Below are positions 1-8,774 of a DNA stretch of 64,000 nt, one piece after another. The notes under the pieces were generated by a model. That model worked only from the letters and a program-made list of their open reading frames with translations, had not been told where the DNA came from and did no database searches. This stretch comes from Nitrosomonas ureae (lineage in GTDB: Bacteria > Pseudomonadota > Gammaproteobacteria > Burkholderiales > Nitrosomonadaceae): the NCBI RefSeq assembly GCF_900206265.1, contig NZ_LT907782.1:558001-622000 (forward strand). The letters run 5' to 3'. Position 1 is the first letter of the stretch; the number at the start of each line of letters is the position of its first letter. The translations under genes were made by a program, and so were the position numbers.

Positions 1-270
1 CTGCAACTCGAAAAAATTGCATTGGAAGACGATTATTTCATTTCGCGTAAGCTCTATCCTAACGTTGATTTTTATTCCGGCATTGTGCAGCGCGCATTAG
101 GTATTCCAACCAGTATGTTTACCGCGATTTTTGCGATGGCAAGAACAGTTGGCTGGGTAGCGCAATGGAGCGAGATGGTCTCAGATCCGGATTATAAAAT
201 CGGGCGCCCTCGTCAACTCTATACCGGTGCAGCCATGCGGGATATTGCCAGCTCGTTTTCTCAAAAATAG
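1..270 (+). CDS. gltA: Citrate synthase, C-terminal part (5' end outside window)
   Basis: This is the last 89 codons of citrate synthase, which condenses acetyl-CoA with oxaloacetate at the entry to the TCA cycle in the cytoplasm. The frame is open from base 1, so the gene starts before the window. The diagnostic stretch [12 protein letters not shown] carries the catalytic aspartate (Asp362 in the E. coli enzyme). It is followed by [15 protein letters not shown] and IGRPRQLY, which hold the conserved substrate-binding arginines. The stop lies 26 bases before sucA on the same strand, so the three TCA genes probably form one transcription unit. Confidence 0.97.
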   Translation: MQLEKIALEDDYFISRKLYPNVDFYSGIVQRALGIPTSMFTAIFAMARTVGWVAQWSEMVSDPDYKIGRPRQLYTGAAMRDIASSFSQK

Positions 271-296
271 CCATCCTTGATAAAAGCTGCCATTTT

Positions 297-3128
297 ATGA
301 ACAAGCCGTTGATGGAAGAAACTCTTTTGTCTGGAACTAACGCAAGTTTTATAGAAGCGGTTTATGAGGAATATTTGCATAACCCTAACTCTGTCGCATT
401 GGTCTGGCGTGAATACTTCGATAAATGGGCCAGGCAGCCGGATTCTATTGCCGGTAAATCATCAGTGAACAGCGTTGCCATTGCTCCGGTCACAAAATCT
501 TCCGGCTTAGAAATTCAAGCCGCGCTCCCGGAAGTGATGCCAATTGATTCTGATGACCGTAAGCAAGTGGCCGTACTGCAACTGATCAACATGTATCGAA
601 GTCTCGGATTGAATCAAGCCAATCTTGATCCTCTCGGACTCAAACAACAATTGACCATCCCCGAATTAAATCCGGCGCATTTTGGGTTTACCGATGCGGA
701 TATGGATAAAGTATTTAATACCGGTTCATTAGTCGGGCCTGATCATGCTGCGTTACGTGAAATTTTGCAAATCCTGCGCGAGACATACTGCGGCTCGATT
801 GGTGCCGAATATATGTATATTTCATCAGTCGAACAGAAACGCTGGATACAGGCTCGACTAGAAGGACAGCGTTCCAATCCGGATTTCTCCATTGAAGTCA
901 AGCATCATATTCTTGAACGACTCACAGCGGCAGAGGGACTGGAGAATTATCTGCATACCCGCTATGTAGGGCAGAAGCGTTTTTCGGGAGAAGGTAATGA
1001 GAGCCTGATTCCACTGTTGGATAGCTTGATTCATCGTGCGGGGAAAGCGGGCATTCAGCAAATTGTAATGGGAATGGCGCACCGTGCTCGGCTCAATGTG
1101 CTGGTAAATACTCTGGGGAAAATGCCCGCCGATTTGTTTCGCGAATTTGAAGAAAAACAACCGCAACACTTGCCATCAGGCGATGTGAAATATCACCAGG
1201 GTTTTTCTTCCGCTATTAAAACATCAGAAGGTATTGTGCGCTTGGCATTGGCTTTTAATCCTTCGCATCTGGAAATTGTTAATCCGGTTGTCGAGGGCTC
1301 GGTGCGTGCCCGTCAACATCTATTAAACGATAAGCTGGGGGATCGCGTATTGCCTGTATTGATTCATGGCGATGCGGCGTTTGCTGGACAGGGTGTAGTA
1401 ATGGAAACGTTGAACTTGTCTCAAACTCGCGGGTATGGCACTGGTGGGACGGTGCATATCATCATTAATAACCAGATCGGATTTACCACTTCAGATCCGC
1501 GTGATAGCCGTTCCACGTTGTACTGCACCGATGTCGTCAAAATGATTGAAGCGCCGATTTTTCATGTCAATGGTGATGATCCGGAAGCGGTCGTGATGGT
1601 GACTGAATTGGCGTTTGATTTCCGTATGCGGTTTCATAAGGATGTCGTGATCGATATGGTGTGTTTCCGTCGCCTCGGCCACAATGAGCAGGATGAGCCG
1701 ATGGTGACGCAACCTAAAATGTACCGGATCATTAACCAGCACAACGGTACACGCAAGTGCTACGCCGATAAACTGATTGCCGAGGGCATAATCCGACCGG
1801 AAGAGGCGGATAATCTTATTAAATCTTATCGTGATGCGATGGATGAAGGTGTGAATCCTAATAAGGCTGTTTGTTATGATTATAAATCTCCGTATTCCAT
1901 CAACTGGGAACCTTTTTTAAAACCATTTAAATGGAATAAGCGCATTAGAGCCGGTGTTGCGATACAAACGCTGAAACAGCTTGCCATAAGGTTGACGGAT
2001 ATTCCTGAAGGGTTCAAGCTGCATTCGCGCGTGGAAAAGATCATTGCGGATCGGAGCCTGATGGGTAAGGGTGAGTTGCCTCTGGATTGGGGAATGGCGG
2101 AGAACCTGGCTTACGCCACCCTGCTGAAGGAAGGGTATCCGGTAAGATTGTCCGGTCAGGATTCCGGTCGTGGTACATTCTTTCACCGTCACGCTGTATT
2201 GCATGATCAGGTAGCAGCGGATCAGAACGAACGTATTTATGTGCCATTACGACATCTTTATCCCGAGCAACCGGATTTTGTCGTGATTGATTCAATGCTA
2301 TCGGAGGAGGCGGTGCTGGGGTTTGAGTATGGTTATGCAACGACGCAGCCCAATGAATTGATAATCTGGGAGGCGCAGTTTGGTGATTTTGCCAATGGCG
2401 CGCAGGTGGTAATCGATCAATTTATCGCCTCGGGTGAAGCTAAGTGGGGGCGAGTGTGTGGTTTGGTGATGATGTTGCCGCACGGCTATGAAGGACAGGG
2501 CCCCGAGCATTCTTCCGCTCGGTTGGAACGTTTCTTGCAGTTATGCGCGGACTATAATATTCAGGTTTGCATACCTTCAACGCCGGCACAAATGTATCAT
2601 TTGCTTCGTCGGCAAATGATCAGACCGATACGCAAACCGTTGATCATCATGAGCCCCAAGAGTATGTTGCGTCATAAAGAATCGGTGTCGAGCCTGGATG
2701 AGCTGGCGCATGGATATTTTTACCCGGTTATTTCCGAAGCCGATAGCCTGGATCCAAGAACCATCAGGAGAATTATTGTTTGTAGTGGGAAAATATACTA
2801 TGAATTATTGGCTTACCGTAAAGAACAACGCATCAAAGACATGGCAATTATTCGATTGGAACAATTATATCCATTCCCGCACGAGGAATTTCAAGCTGAG
2901 ATTGATCGCTTTTGCAAGGCCAAGGAGGTCATTTGGTGTCAGGAAGAACCAGGCAACCAGGGAGCATGGCATCGCATTCAACATTATCTTCTGCGCCATA
3001 TGCGATCCGATCAAGTGTTGGGTTATGCACTGCGTGCTTCTGCAGCCTCACCGGCCGTTGGTTATATGGCAAGGCATAAATTTACGCAGAATGAATTAAT
3101 TGTGGCAGCATTCAGGGATAAAATATAA
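297..3128 (+). CDS. sucA: 2-oxoglutarate dehydrogenase E1 component
   Basis: This thiamine-diphosphate-dependent E1 subunit decarboxylates 2-oxoglutarate and passes the succinyl group to the lipoyl arm of SucB. At 943 aa it is close to the usual 930-950. An N-terminal E2-docking helix (about residues 17-40) is present. Active-site stretches are GMAHRARLNVL near residue 258, IHGDAAFAGQG near 356 (ThDP/Mg site), NNQIGFTTS near 392 and GHNEQDEP near 460. The family usually has GMAHRGRLNVL, so one glycine is alanine here. The ATG at 297 has no strong ribosome-binding site; a second ATG lies at 312. sucB follows 12 bases downstream. Ammonia oxidisers were long debated as having an incomplete TCA cycle, but this gene looks intact. 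Confidence 0.97.
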   Translation: MNKPLMEETLLSGTNASFIEAVYEEYLHNPNSVALVWREYFDKWARQPDSIAGKSSVNSVAIAPVTKSSGLEIQAALPEVMPIDSDDRKQVAVLQLINMYRSLGLNQANLDPLGLKQQLTIPELNPAHFGFTDADMDKVFNTGSLVGPDHAALREILQILRETYCGSIGAEYMYISSVEQKRWIQARLEGQRSNPDFSIEVKHHILERLTAAEGLENYLHTRYVGQKRFSGEGNESLIPLLDSLIHRAGKAGIQQIVMGMAHRARLNVLVNTLGKMPADLFREFEEKQPQHLPSGDVKYHQGFSSAIKTSEGIVRLALAFNPSHLEIVNPVVEGSVRARQHLLNDKLGDRVLPVLIHGDAAFAGQGVVMETLNLSQTRGYGTGGTVHIIINNQIGFTTSDPRDSRSTLYCTDVVKMIEAPIFHVNGDDPEAVVMVTELAFDFRMRFHKDVVIDMVCFRRLGHNEQDEPMVTQPKMYRIINQHNGTRKCYADKLIAEGIIRPEEADNLIKSYRDAMDEGVNPNKAVCYDYKSPYSINWEPFLKPFKWNKRIRAGVAIQTLKQLAIRLTDIPEGFKLHSRVEKIIADRSLMGKGELPLDWGMAENLAYATLLKEGYPVRLSGQDSGRGTFFHRHAVLHDQVAADQNERIYVPLRHLYPEQPDFVVIDSMLSEEAVLGFEYGYATTQPNELIIWEAQFGDFANGAQVVIDQFIASGEAKWGRVCGLVMMLPHGYEGQGPEHSSARLERFLQLCADYNIQVCIPSTPAQMYHLLRRQMIRPIRKPLIIMSPKSMLRHKESVSSLDELAHGYFYPVISEADSLDPRTIRRIIVCSGKIYYELLAYRKEQRIKDMAIIRLEQLYPFPHEEFQAEIDRFCKAKEVIWCQEEPGNQGAWHRIQHYLLRHMRSDQVLGYALRASAASPAVGYMARHKFTQNELIVAAFRDKI

Positions 3129-3140
3129 AAAGAGGGCACC

Positions 3141-4406
3141 ATGTTAGTTGAAGTCAAAGTACCCGTGTTATCTGAATCTGTAGCTGATGCTACACTCATT
3201 TCCTGGCATAAAAAAACAGGAGATCAAGTCAATCGATCGGAAAACTTGATCGATATAGAAACCGACAAGGTCGTGCTGGAATTACCTGCTCCTAGTGCGG
3301 GTGTATTGACCAAAGTGCTGAAAAATGATGGGGCTACCGTTATCAGCGGTGAAGTGATTGCAATGATTGAAACCGAGGCTACTGGAGTTGCCGACGTTCA
3401 ACCGCCTCAACCGGATAGTCAGTCGGTTACCGTCACTGAAAAAGAAACATCAATTGCTGCCGAGAAAAATACAGAAAATTCTGATATTGAAGATAGCAAT
3501 CAAGCAATACCCATGTTGATGCCGGCGGCGCGTAAACTAGCGGAAGAAAACAATTTGAAAACTACGGAAACTTCTGCAATTAAAGGCAGTGGTTTGGGAG
3601 GGCGTATAATCAAGGAGGATGTGCAAGCCTATATGGACCGAAAATCCAGCACATCCCTAGAAATTGAATCCGAACCTGAAGCCACCATTACATCTAAGGC
3701 TGGGAGGCGTACTGAACGCAGAGTCACCATGTCACGGCTGCGGCAACGTATTGCGGAACGTTTAATAGAATCACAATCTACCGCAGCGATTTTGACCACC
3801 TTCAATGAAGTTAACATGCAGGCGATCATAGATTTGCGTACCCGCTATAGAGCTGAATTTGAGAAGGAATATGGCGTAAAACTGGGTTTTATGTCGTTCT
3901 TCATCAAAGCGGTTATTGCTGCGCTTAAGAAATATCCGGTTATCAACGCCTCGATCGAGGGCAATGAAATTATCTATCACGATTTCTACGATATCGGCAT
4001 CGCTGTCGGCAGCCCACGGGGGCTGGTGGTACCGATCATCCGCGATGCAGATCGTTTGACACTGGCGGAAATTGAGTTGCAGATTGCTGATTTTGCCAAG
4101 CGTGCTCAGGATGGTAAATTGACCATTGAAGAACTTAGCGGCGGCACTTTTTCGATCACCAATGGTGGTGTGTTTGGCTCCATGCTATCAACGCCTATCA
4201 TTAATCCGCCACAAAGCGCTATTCTTGGTATTCATGCCACAAAGGAAAGACCAGTGGTAGAGAATGGGCAAATTGTGATCCGCCCAATGAATTACCTCGC
4301 GTTGTCCTACGATCATCGAATTATCGACGGCAGGGAAGCGGTATTATCGCTGGTAGCAATGAAAGAGGCGTTGGAATATCCGATGAGTCCATTACTGGAA
4401 AAATAA
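3141..4406 (+). CDS. sucB: Dihydrolipoyllysine succinyltransferase (2-oxoglutarate dehydrogenase E2)
   Basis: This is the core E2 enzyme of the 2-oxoglutarate dehydrogenase complex, which transfers succinyl from lipoamide to CoA. The order of parts is a lipoyl domain (about 2-76) with the lipoylated Lys43 in IETDKVVLEL, an acidic linker, a peripheral-subunit-binding domain (about 128-168, ending GLGGRIIKEDV) and the catalytic domain (about 190-421). The catalytic stretch SYDHRIIDGREA holds His392. It starts 12 bases after sucA, with a GAGGGCACC stretch just upstream of the ATG as ribosome-binding site. No lpd (E3) gene follows; the next gene is on the other strand, so E3 must be encoded elsewhere. 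Confidence 0.96.
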   Translation: MLVEVKVPVLSESVADATLISWHKKTGDQVNRSENLIDIETDKVVLELPAPSAGVLTKVLKNDGATVISGEVIAMIETEATGVADVQPPQPDSQSVTVTEKETSIAAEKNTENSDIEDSNQAIPMLMPAARKLAEENNLKTTETSAIKGSGLGGRIIKEDVQAYMDRKSSTSLEIESEPEATITSKAGRRTERRVTMSRLRQRIAERLIESQSTAAILTTFNEVNMQAIIDLRTRYRAEFEKEYGVKLGFMSFFIKAVIAALKKYPVINASIEGNEIIYHDFYDIGIAVGSPRGLVVPIIRDADRLTLAEIELQIADFAKRAQDGKLTIEELSGGTFSITNGGVFGSMLSTPIINPPQSAILGIHATKERPVVENGQIVIRPMNYLALSYDHRIIDGREAVLSLVAMKEALEYPMSPLLEK

Positions 4407-4411
4407 ACCGA

Positions 4412-4933
4412 TTATTGTAATGGATTAATCGCGACACAGCGTTCACCGATCCAGCGGCCTGACGTTTCGGCTAATACATGCACCGGGTTGCCACCGATAG
4501 TGCTGTCGAATTCGGTATTTCCCGTAAAACTTTCCGGATTGGTAAAGCTACCTTGGGCAAAGCCACTTCCTTGAAAATGTTGATTGGAGCATGCCAGATC
4601 AAGCTGATAACGATTGCCCGTGCGGGAGGCATTTTGCACCGTGCAGCCGGATCGACCTTCATAAAAATAAGTGGGAATTTCCTGCTTTGCCATTTCCTCG
4701 GTAATACAAATCTTTGACGTGGCTGAGCCATTTTCGATTTCAGGTAATTTAAGCCCATAGCGGCGAGCAAGGGTGCTGAGTTGCTGCATTTGTTCTGATG
4801 GAATATGCGGTACCAACGCTAAAAGTTCGGAGCGAGTGGTAACCTCCCATAAGCCTGGACGAATGTGCTCATGTGCAAAACTAGGCACAATGAAGATAAG
4901 TGTTAACAAACTTGCAATAAGAATTATTCGCAT
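4412..4933 (-). CDS. DUF3617-type exported protein
   Basis: This 173-aa protein has a clear Sec signal peptide (residues 1-20, basic start, hydrophobic core, cleavage after SFA). The mature part begins with the family hallmark HIRPGLWEVTTR. It also has a cysteine-containing middle (KICITEEMA and SGCTVQNA) and a repeated EFDSTIGG/GRWIGERC end, the pattern of DUF3617 periplasmic proteins. Their function is unknown; several are small beta-rich proteins stabilised by disulfides. It converges tail-to-tail with sucB, with only 5 bases between the stops. Confidence 0.8.
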   Translation of the reverse strand: MRIILIASLLTLIFIVPSFAHEHIRPGLWEVTTRSELLALVPHIPSEQMQQLSTLARRYGLKLPEIENGSATSKICITEEMAKQEIPTYFYEGRSGCTVQNASRTGNRYQLDLACSNQHFQGSGFAQGSFTNPESFTGNTEFDSTIGGNPVHVLAETSGRWIGERCVAINPLQ

Positions 4934-5182
4934 GAAATGTCTGTAGTGGGTTTCTTGATATCAAAGTCCGGCAAAAGTTTCGTTAAATCGCGCCGATAAA
5001 TAGCGGGTTTGATAATGAAAATTGATTTCGGTTTTTTATAACCTCCCAGAGTAAAAAGGAAATCTTAATTACTTGGTGCATGACGGCATATAAGTTGTGA
5101 TCATATCTTTATAATAATTGATTATTTATATTCCTACTATCATCTGCTGTATATTTCAAACTTTCTTTGAGGTGTAGAACAT
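4934..5182. other. Divergent intergenic region upstream of DUF3617 gene and permease
   Basis: About 250 AT-rich bases lie between two divergently transcribed genes, so promoters for both should lie here. A purine-rich TTGAGGTG about 11 bases before the ATG at 5183 is a plausible ribosome-binding site for the permease. I see no strong palindrome or terminator. Confidence 0.5.
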
Positions 5183-6958
5183 ATGGAATGGCAAGGCTGG
5201 TTTACGTTAGGGCTATGTATTGCGGTACTGGTAACACTCATTTCTACTCGAATTGGTCCTCATTTGATCATGATTGGAGCGTTGACGCTATTGAGTGCAC
5301 TCGGAATTCTAAGCAGTTCCGATGCATTGAGTGGCTTTAGTAATTCTGGTCTGATTACGGTTGCTGGCATGTTTGTGGTAGCGACCGGCATGCATGCCTC
5401 CGGTGCGATTGATCTGCTTGTCAACACGTTATTGGGTAGGCCTGCGACTCCACGTGCAGCGCTAAATCGCATGTTTTGGCCGGTTGCATTTTTGAGCAGC
5501 TTTCTTAACAACACGCCAGTGGTTGCTACGATGATTCCGGCAATTTATAGTTGGTCGAGGAAGATCGGAATTTCACCTTCCAAACTAATGATCCCATTGA
5601 GTTATGCGGCAATTTTAGGTGGTACGGTAACGCTGATCGGAACCAGCACCAATCTGATTGTCAATGGACAATATCAGGCATTGACTGGTGAGCCTGGATT
5701 TTCTTTGTTTTCGATCACTGCAGTAGGAATACCCGTAGCGATAGCTGGTTTTTTATTTATGTGGTTATTTTTCCCTAAGCTATTGCCGGATCGCACTCAA
5801 GGTCAAGCTTTTTCCAATCTGCGGGAGTTTACACTGGAAGTTTCTATCGCACCTGACGGTCCTTTAGTTGGGAAAACGATCGAGCAAGCCGGACTAAGAC
5901 ATTTGCAACGTGTATATTTGATTGAAATTGAGCGCAACGGAATAGTACTGACTGTTGTTACCGCCGATGAAGTGCTTCAAGGGGGGGATCGGCTTGTATT
6001 CGCCGGCGATACCGATGCAATTTCTGATTTGTTGCGTATTAAGGGAATCGTACCATCCGCTGAGAAGGGGCAAACGCAAACATTTGCCGAACGGCATCCT
6101 GAGCGGCGCCTGGTAGAAGCAGTGGTATCACCCCATTGTACTGCGGTGGGATATGCCATCCGCGATGCGCGCTTCCGTGCTCGCTATGGTGCAGCGGTTC
6201 TGGCTGTGGCACGACATGGCGAACGTATCAAGGGTAATCTCGGTAGCATTATTTTGCAAGCAGGAGATACACTACTGCTGGAAGCCAGACCGGCCTTTGT
6301 CACTCGGCAACGCTATAACAAGGATTTTTTGCTGGTGAATGACCTGAACACAGAAGCGCCGCGTCATGAAAGGGCTTATATTGCCTGGATGATTTTATTG
6401 GGTGTGATCACAGCCGCCAGCTTTGAGATAATCACTATGCTCAATGCTGCATTAATTGGTGCCGGATTAATGATTATTAGCGGTTGTTGCACTGCCAATC
6501 AAGCGGAGAGAAGTCTCGATTTAAAGGTCATTATCACGATTGCGGCATCCTTTTCGCTAGGTATGGCACTGGAAAAAACCGGAGTTGCCAAATACCTTGC
6601 AGTAAACATCGTTGATCTGAGCGGAGGCACGCCGTGGCTGTTACTGATTTTGACATATATAACCATTTCGTTGTTAACTGAAGTCATTACCAATAATGCT
6701 GCAGCGCTTTTAATGTTGCCGATTGTGTTGGAGATCACCGAAAAAGCCGATTTGAACAATGTTCCTTTTGTATTTGCCATCATGATGGCAGCCTCCGCCA
6801 GCTTTGCGACACCTCTAGGATATCAAACCAATATGATGGTGTATGGGCCTGGCGAATATCGTTTTATTGACTTTCTCCAAGCGGGTATTCCAATGAATAT
6901 CATTGCAGGCGTGGTCACTATCACGGTTTTATTGATTGGATGGCCGTTGACTAAATAA
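5183..6958 (+). CDS. SLC13/DASS-type permease with two TrkA-C domains
   Basis: This 591-aa inner-membrane transporter has about five N-terminal membrane segments, a soluble insert (about 210-385) and a second membrane half (about 395-591). The first half carries the substrate/sodium-binding signature TLIGTSTNLIVNG near residue 150. The second half carries EVITNNAAALLMLP and ASFATPLGYQTNMMVYGPG. The insert contains two RCK_C (TrkA-C) modules, for example LVGKTIEQAGL and GDTLLLEARP. Relatives with this architecture are annotated as putative sulfate, citrate or dicarboxylate transporters; the substrate cannot be told from sequence. It stands alone in its orientation. Confidence 0.88.
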   Translation: MEWQGWFTLGLCIAVLVTLISTRIGPHLIMIGALTLLSALGILSSSDALSGFSNSGLITVAGMFVVATGMHASGAIDLLVNTLLGRPATPRAALNRMFWPVAFLSSFLNNTPVVATMIPAIYSWSRKIGISPSKLMIPLSYAAILGGTVTLIGTSTNLIVNGQYQALTGEPGFSLFSITAVGIPVAIAGFLFMWLFFPKLLPDRTQGQAFSNLREFTLEVSIAPDGPLVGKTIEQAGLRHLQRVYLIEIERNGIVLTVVTADEVLQGGDRLVFAGDTDAISDLLRIKGIVPSAEKGQTQTFAERHPERRLVEAVVSPHCTAVGYAIRDARFRARYGAAVLAVARHGERIKGNLGSIILQAGDTLLLEARPAFVTRQRYNKDFLLVNDLNTEAPRHERAYIAWMILLGVITAASFEIITMLNAALIGAGLMIISGCCTANQAERSLDLKVIITIAASFSLGMALEKTGVAKYLAVNIVDLSGGTPWLLLILTYITISLLTEVITNNAAALLMLPIVLEITEKADLNNVPFVFAIMMAASASFATPLGYQTNMMVYGPGEYRFIDFLQAGIPMNIIAGVVTITVLLIGWPLTK

Positions 6959-7079
6959 TTGAGGTGAATCAATTAAAGAATGAAATAAAGCATATATTCT
7001 TTTTCTTTTCATTTGATTCTGATGAATGATTACCTTCTATCATAGTTGCAATTGATTAAATCACCGGAGAAAACTGTAC

Positions 7080-7346
7080 ATGTCATTAAAAAAATCAATT
7101 AATGAATTTGGAGATCATCTAGGTGATAAAGAATCTTTGTTAGAAAAGAATTACCCAAGAATTGCTGAGATAATCCAATTACACTGGGGATATAAAGAGA
7201 TTTATCAATATATTAATAAATTGCTTGTGGTTGATAAGAATCGAGACCGACAAGGATTCCCAGTGCAGGTATTGCAGGAAATCTATAAATTACAAGAGAT
7301 ACATGAGAAGCTATTTCCTAACTTAAAAGCATTATCAAAGGGCTAA
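7080..7346 (+). CDS. Small hypothetical protein
   Basis: I do not recognise this 88-aa protein. It is charged and mostly helical in appearance, with no signal peptide or membrane segment. A stretch near the middle reads IQLHWGYKEIYQYINKLLV, followed by QGFPVQVLQEIYKLQEIHEKLF. Proteins of this size ending in a VLQEIYxLQEIH-type helix occur next to chromosomal genes in nitrifiers, but I can assign no function. A CACCGGAGAAAA stretch about 13 bases upstream of the ATG gives a moderate ribosome-binding site. It is the last gene before the mobile-DNA region and may be the boundary of the conserved backbone. Confidence 0.6.
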   Translation: MSLKKSINEFGDHLGDKESLLEKNYPRIAEIIQLHWGYKEIYQYINKLLVVDKNRDRQGFPVQVLQEIYKLQEIHEKLFPNLKALSKG

Positions 7347-7762
7347 TTGCAAGATGGCTCCTGAAGTTATAAACAAAAACTCAGTTTTTTACTTCCCTTT
7401 CTACTCATATCAAGCGCGATAGAGGATCTCCTAATGGTAGGCTTACTTTTCTTGTTGCACAGGATGAGATTTTTGCAAAAATACGCGATTTTTTATTTTG
7501 CCGATTCAAAATTGAGGGGGTGTCTTATTTTGAAACATCCTAAGGAAGAGAAAATTGGAAGTAAGCTTCTATTAATAAAATAGATTTATAAAATTAGATC
7601 GAAATTTAGGTTTGAAACAATTTGGAAAAAAACGCTACAAATGGCAGATAAAATGAAACAAAAATGCGACTAAAATGCGTCACTTTTGATAAAAAATGAT
7701 TTTTTATGAATTCATATATATTGCGGACAATAGTTATAAGCTAGGCATGTTTTGAACATAGC
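7347..7762. other. AT-rich gene-free stretch at prophage remnant edge
   Basis: I see no supported gene here. The stretch is AT-rich and includes TGTCTTATTTTGAAACATC near 7520, which recalls part of the tandem motif in the inverted repeat at 11417-11745, but only partly. It lies on the left (repressor-side) flank of the first prophage remnant, so the end of that prophage may be here. Confidence 0.4.
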
Positions 7763-7894
7763 GGCAACTATAGAGGAGGGCGCTATATCTTCCGTAAAGT
7801 GGGTAAACACTATGAAATCCACCTTACCAGCCTACCCGAATCCATCCAAGCTGAATATTGGCTTAAACACTACAAACCAGATAATTCCACATGA
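7763..7894 (+). pseudogene. Fragment of MuA-like transposase N-terminal domain
   Basis: This frame reads GNYRGGRYIFRKVGKHYEIH and on to EYWLKHYKPDNST before a stop. It matches, with about 75-80 percent identity by eye, the N-terminal part of the larger MuA-like pseudogene at 13528-14428 (GNYRGGRYIFRKIGKRYEIL and EYWIKHHKP). It has no start and no downstream continuation, so it is a short orphan fragment. It points toward the repressor gene from the wrong side, so it is not the transposase of the adjacent remnant in its normal place. It may be from a third insertion or a rearrangement. Confidence 0.7.
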
Positions 7895-7936
7895 AATAAG
7901 TGAATTGGAAAATTAACGAATCAAAACCGAAAGGCA

Positions 7937-8338
7937 TTATTCAGCAAGATTAATCACTTCTTTCACCATTTTTTCACTTACTTCCTTACCGGGATAAGCA
8001 AGGCGATAAAGAATTACAACTACCTGGGCTTTCTTTTGTGGTGACAATACTTGCTTGTTTTCATTAAGAACTATTTCTAACTGCTCAATAATCATTGAAA
8101 TTATTGGGCATTCAAAATCTGGAGAGGACTCTCTATATACAGATTTTTCCCCAGTTATGATGTAATCAATATCTGCACCTATGCTATCAATGGCTACCAA
8201 ATATTCAACGTTTGGCGAACCTTCTCCCTTTTCATATTTTACTTGCGTATTTCTATGAATTCCGCAGACCGAAGTCCACTGCTCTTGAGAGTGTCCGAGG
8301 CGTTCTCGTTCCGATCTTATCCTATCACCGATTTCCAT
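7937..8338 (-). CDS. Phage-type XRE repressor (BcepMu-like remnant 1)
   Basis: This 133-aa protein has an N-terminal helix-turn-helix of the XRE/Cro-CI type (about residues 3-60). It is followed by a helical tail ending KKAQVVVILYRLAYPGKEV, which is shared with the second remnant's repressor at 14786-15464 (KKARAVVMLYRSF). It has no peptidase domain. It is divergent from a gp16-like gene at 8415, the layout of the control region in BcepMu-type transposable phages. Its likely role is to repress the early lytic genes by binding the palindromes in the 76-base gap. The reading frame is intact although its partner is broken. Confidence 0.8.
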   Translation of the reverse strand: MEIGDRIRSERERLGHSQEQWTSVCGIHRNTQVKYEKGEGSPNVEYLVAIDSIGADIDYIITGEKSVYRESSPDFECPIISMIIEQLEIVLNENKQVLSPQKKAQVVVILYRLAYPGKEVSEKMVKEVINLAE

Positions 8339-8414
8339 TGCACATAATTATATTTATTTGTTGCAATAAGTGTGCATAATGCACATATATTGTTAAGTAT
8401 TCGTTGGAATTGAT
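8339..8414. promoter_or_regulatory. Divergent operator region with GTGCAT-A-ATGCAC palindrome
   Basis: The gap between the divergent repressor and gp16-like genes contains a perfect 13-base palindrome, GTGCATAATGCAC, near 8372. A related half-site, GCACATAATT, lies right at the repressor start codon. Palindromes in this position are typical repressor operators. That this repressor binds them is inference. Confidence 0.55.
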
Positions 8415-8624
8415 AATGAAAGCACGAAAAACACTATCTTTGCAAGAAGCTAAGGAAAATCTTGATAGAAACGGGATGAGTATCCGTTCTTGGGCTTTGA
8501 AAAATAATTTTACTCCTTCGCTTGTTAACAACTTCTGAAAGGTAAAGTTAGCTGTCGCATCGGAATGTCTCACAAAATTGCTGTTTTGTTAGGTATTAAA
8601 GATGGTGAAATCATTGAAGATTAA
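8415..8624 (+). pseudogene. BcepMu gp16-like DNA-binding protein, frameshifted
   Basis: The frame from ATG 8415 reads KENLDRNGMSIRSWALKNNF then TPSLVNNF and hits TGA at 8536. Shifting one base continues LKGKVSCRIGMSHKIAVLLG and ends IKDGEIIED. Together this is the BcepMu_gp16 family pattern (G-[IM]-[ST]-xx-W-A-xx-x-GF-[ST]-P then GxxHKIAxxLGIKDG). A single-base frameshift near 8535 has inactivated it. The family is found beside the repressor of BcepMu-like transposable prophages. The same gene, inactivated differently, recurs at 14525-14725. Confidence 0.75.
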
Positions 8625-8654
8625 GTTGCTACCTTTGCAGTTAAAGGTAGCAAC
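8625..8654. repeat. Perfect 12-bp stem hairpin after gp16-like gene
   Basis: GTTGCTACCTTT (8625-8636) pairs perfectly with AAAGGTAGCAAC (8643-8654) around a 6-base loop, starting immediately after the gp16-like stop. No T-run follows, so it may be an operator or attachment-type site rather than a rho-independent terminator. The IS21 element begins 14 bases further on. Confidence 0.6.
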
Positions 8655-8774
8655 ATGGGTTGCAACCTGTTGACACCGGTCGAAAATTGACCAGAAAAGG
8701 CTAGTTGTAACGGTTGAAAATTGACCAGGTAATTTCCGTATCCTGCTTAAATTTTAGGCAGGAGAATTTAAGAG

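Noticed and set aside
2041-2340. Minus-strand open frames inside sucA
   Set aside because: They are antisense shadows of a highly conserved enzyme gene, with low-complexity or unnatural composition.
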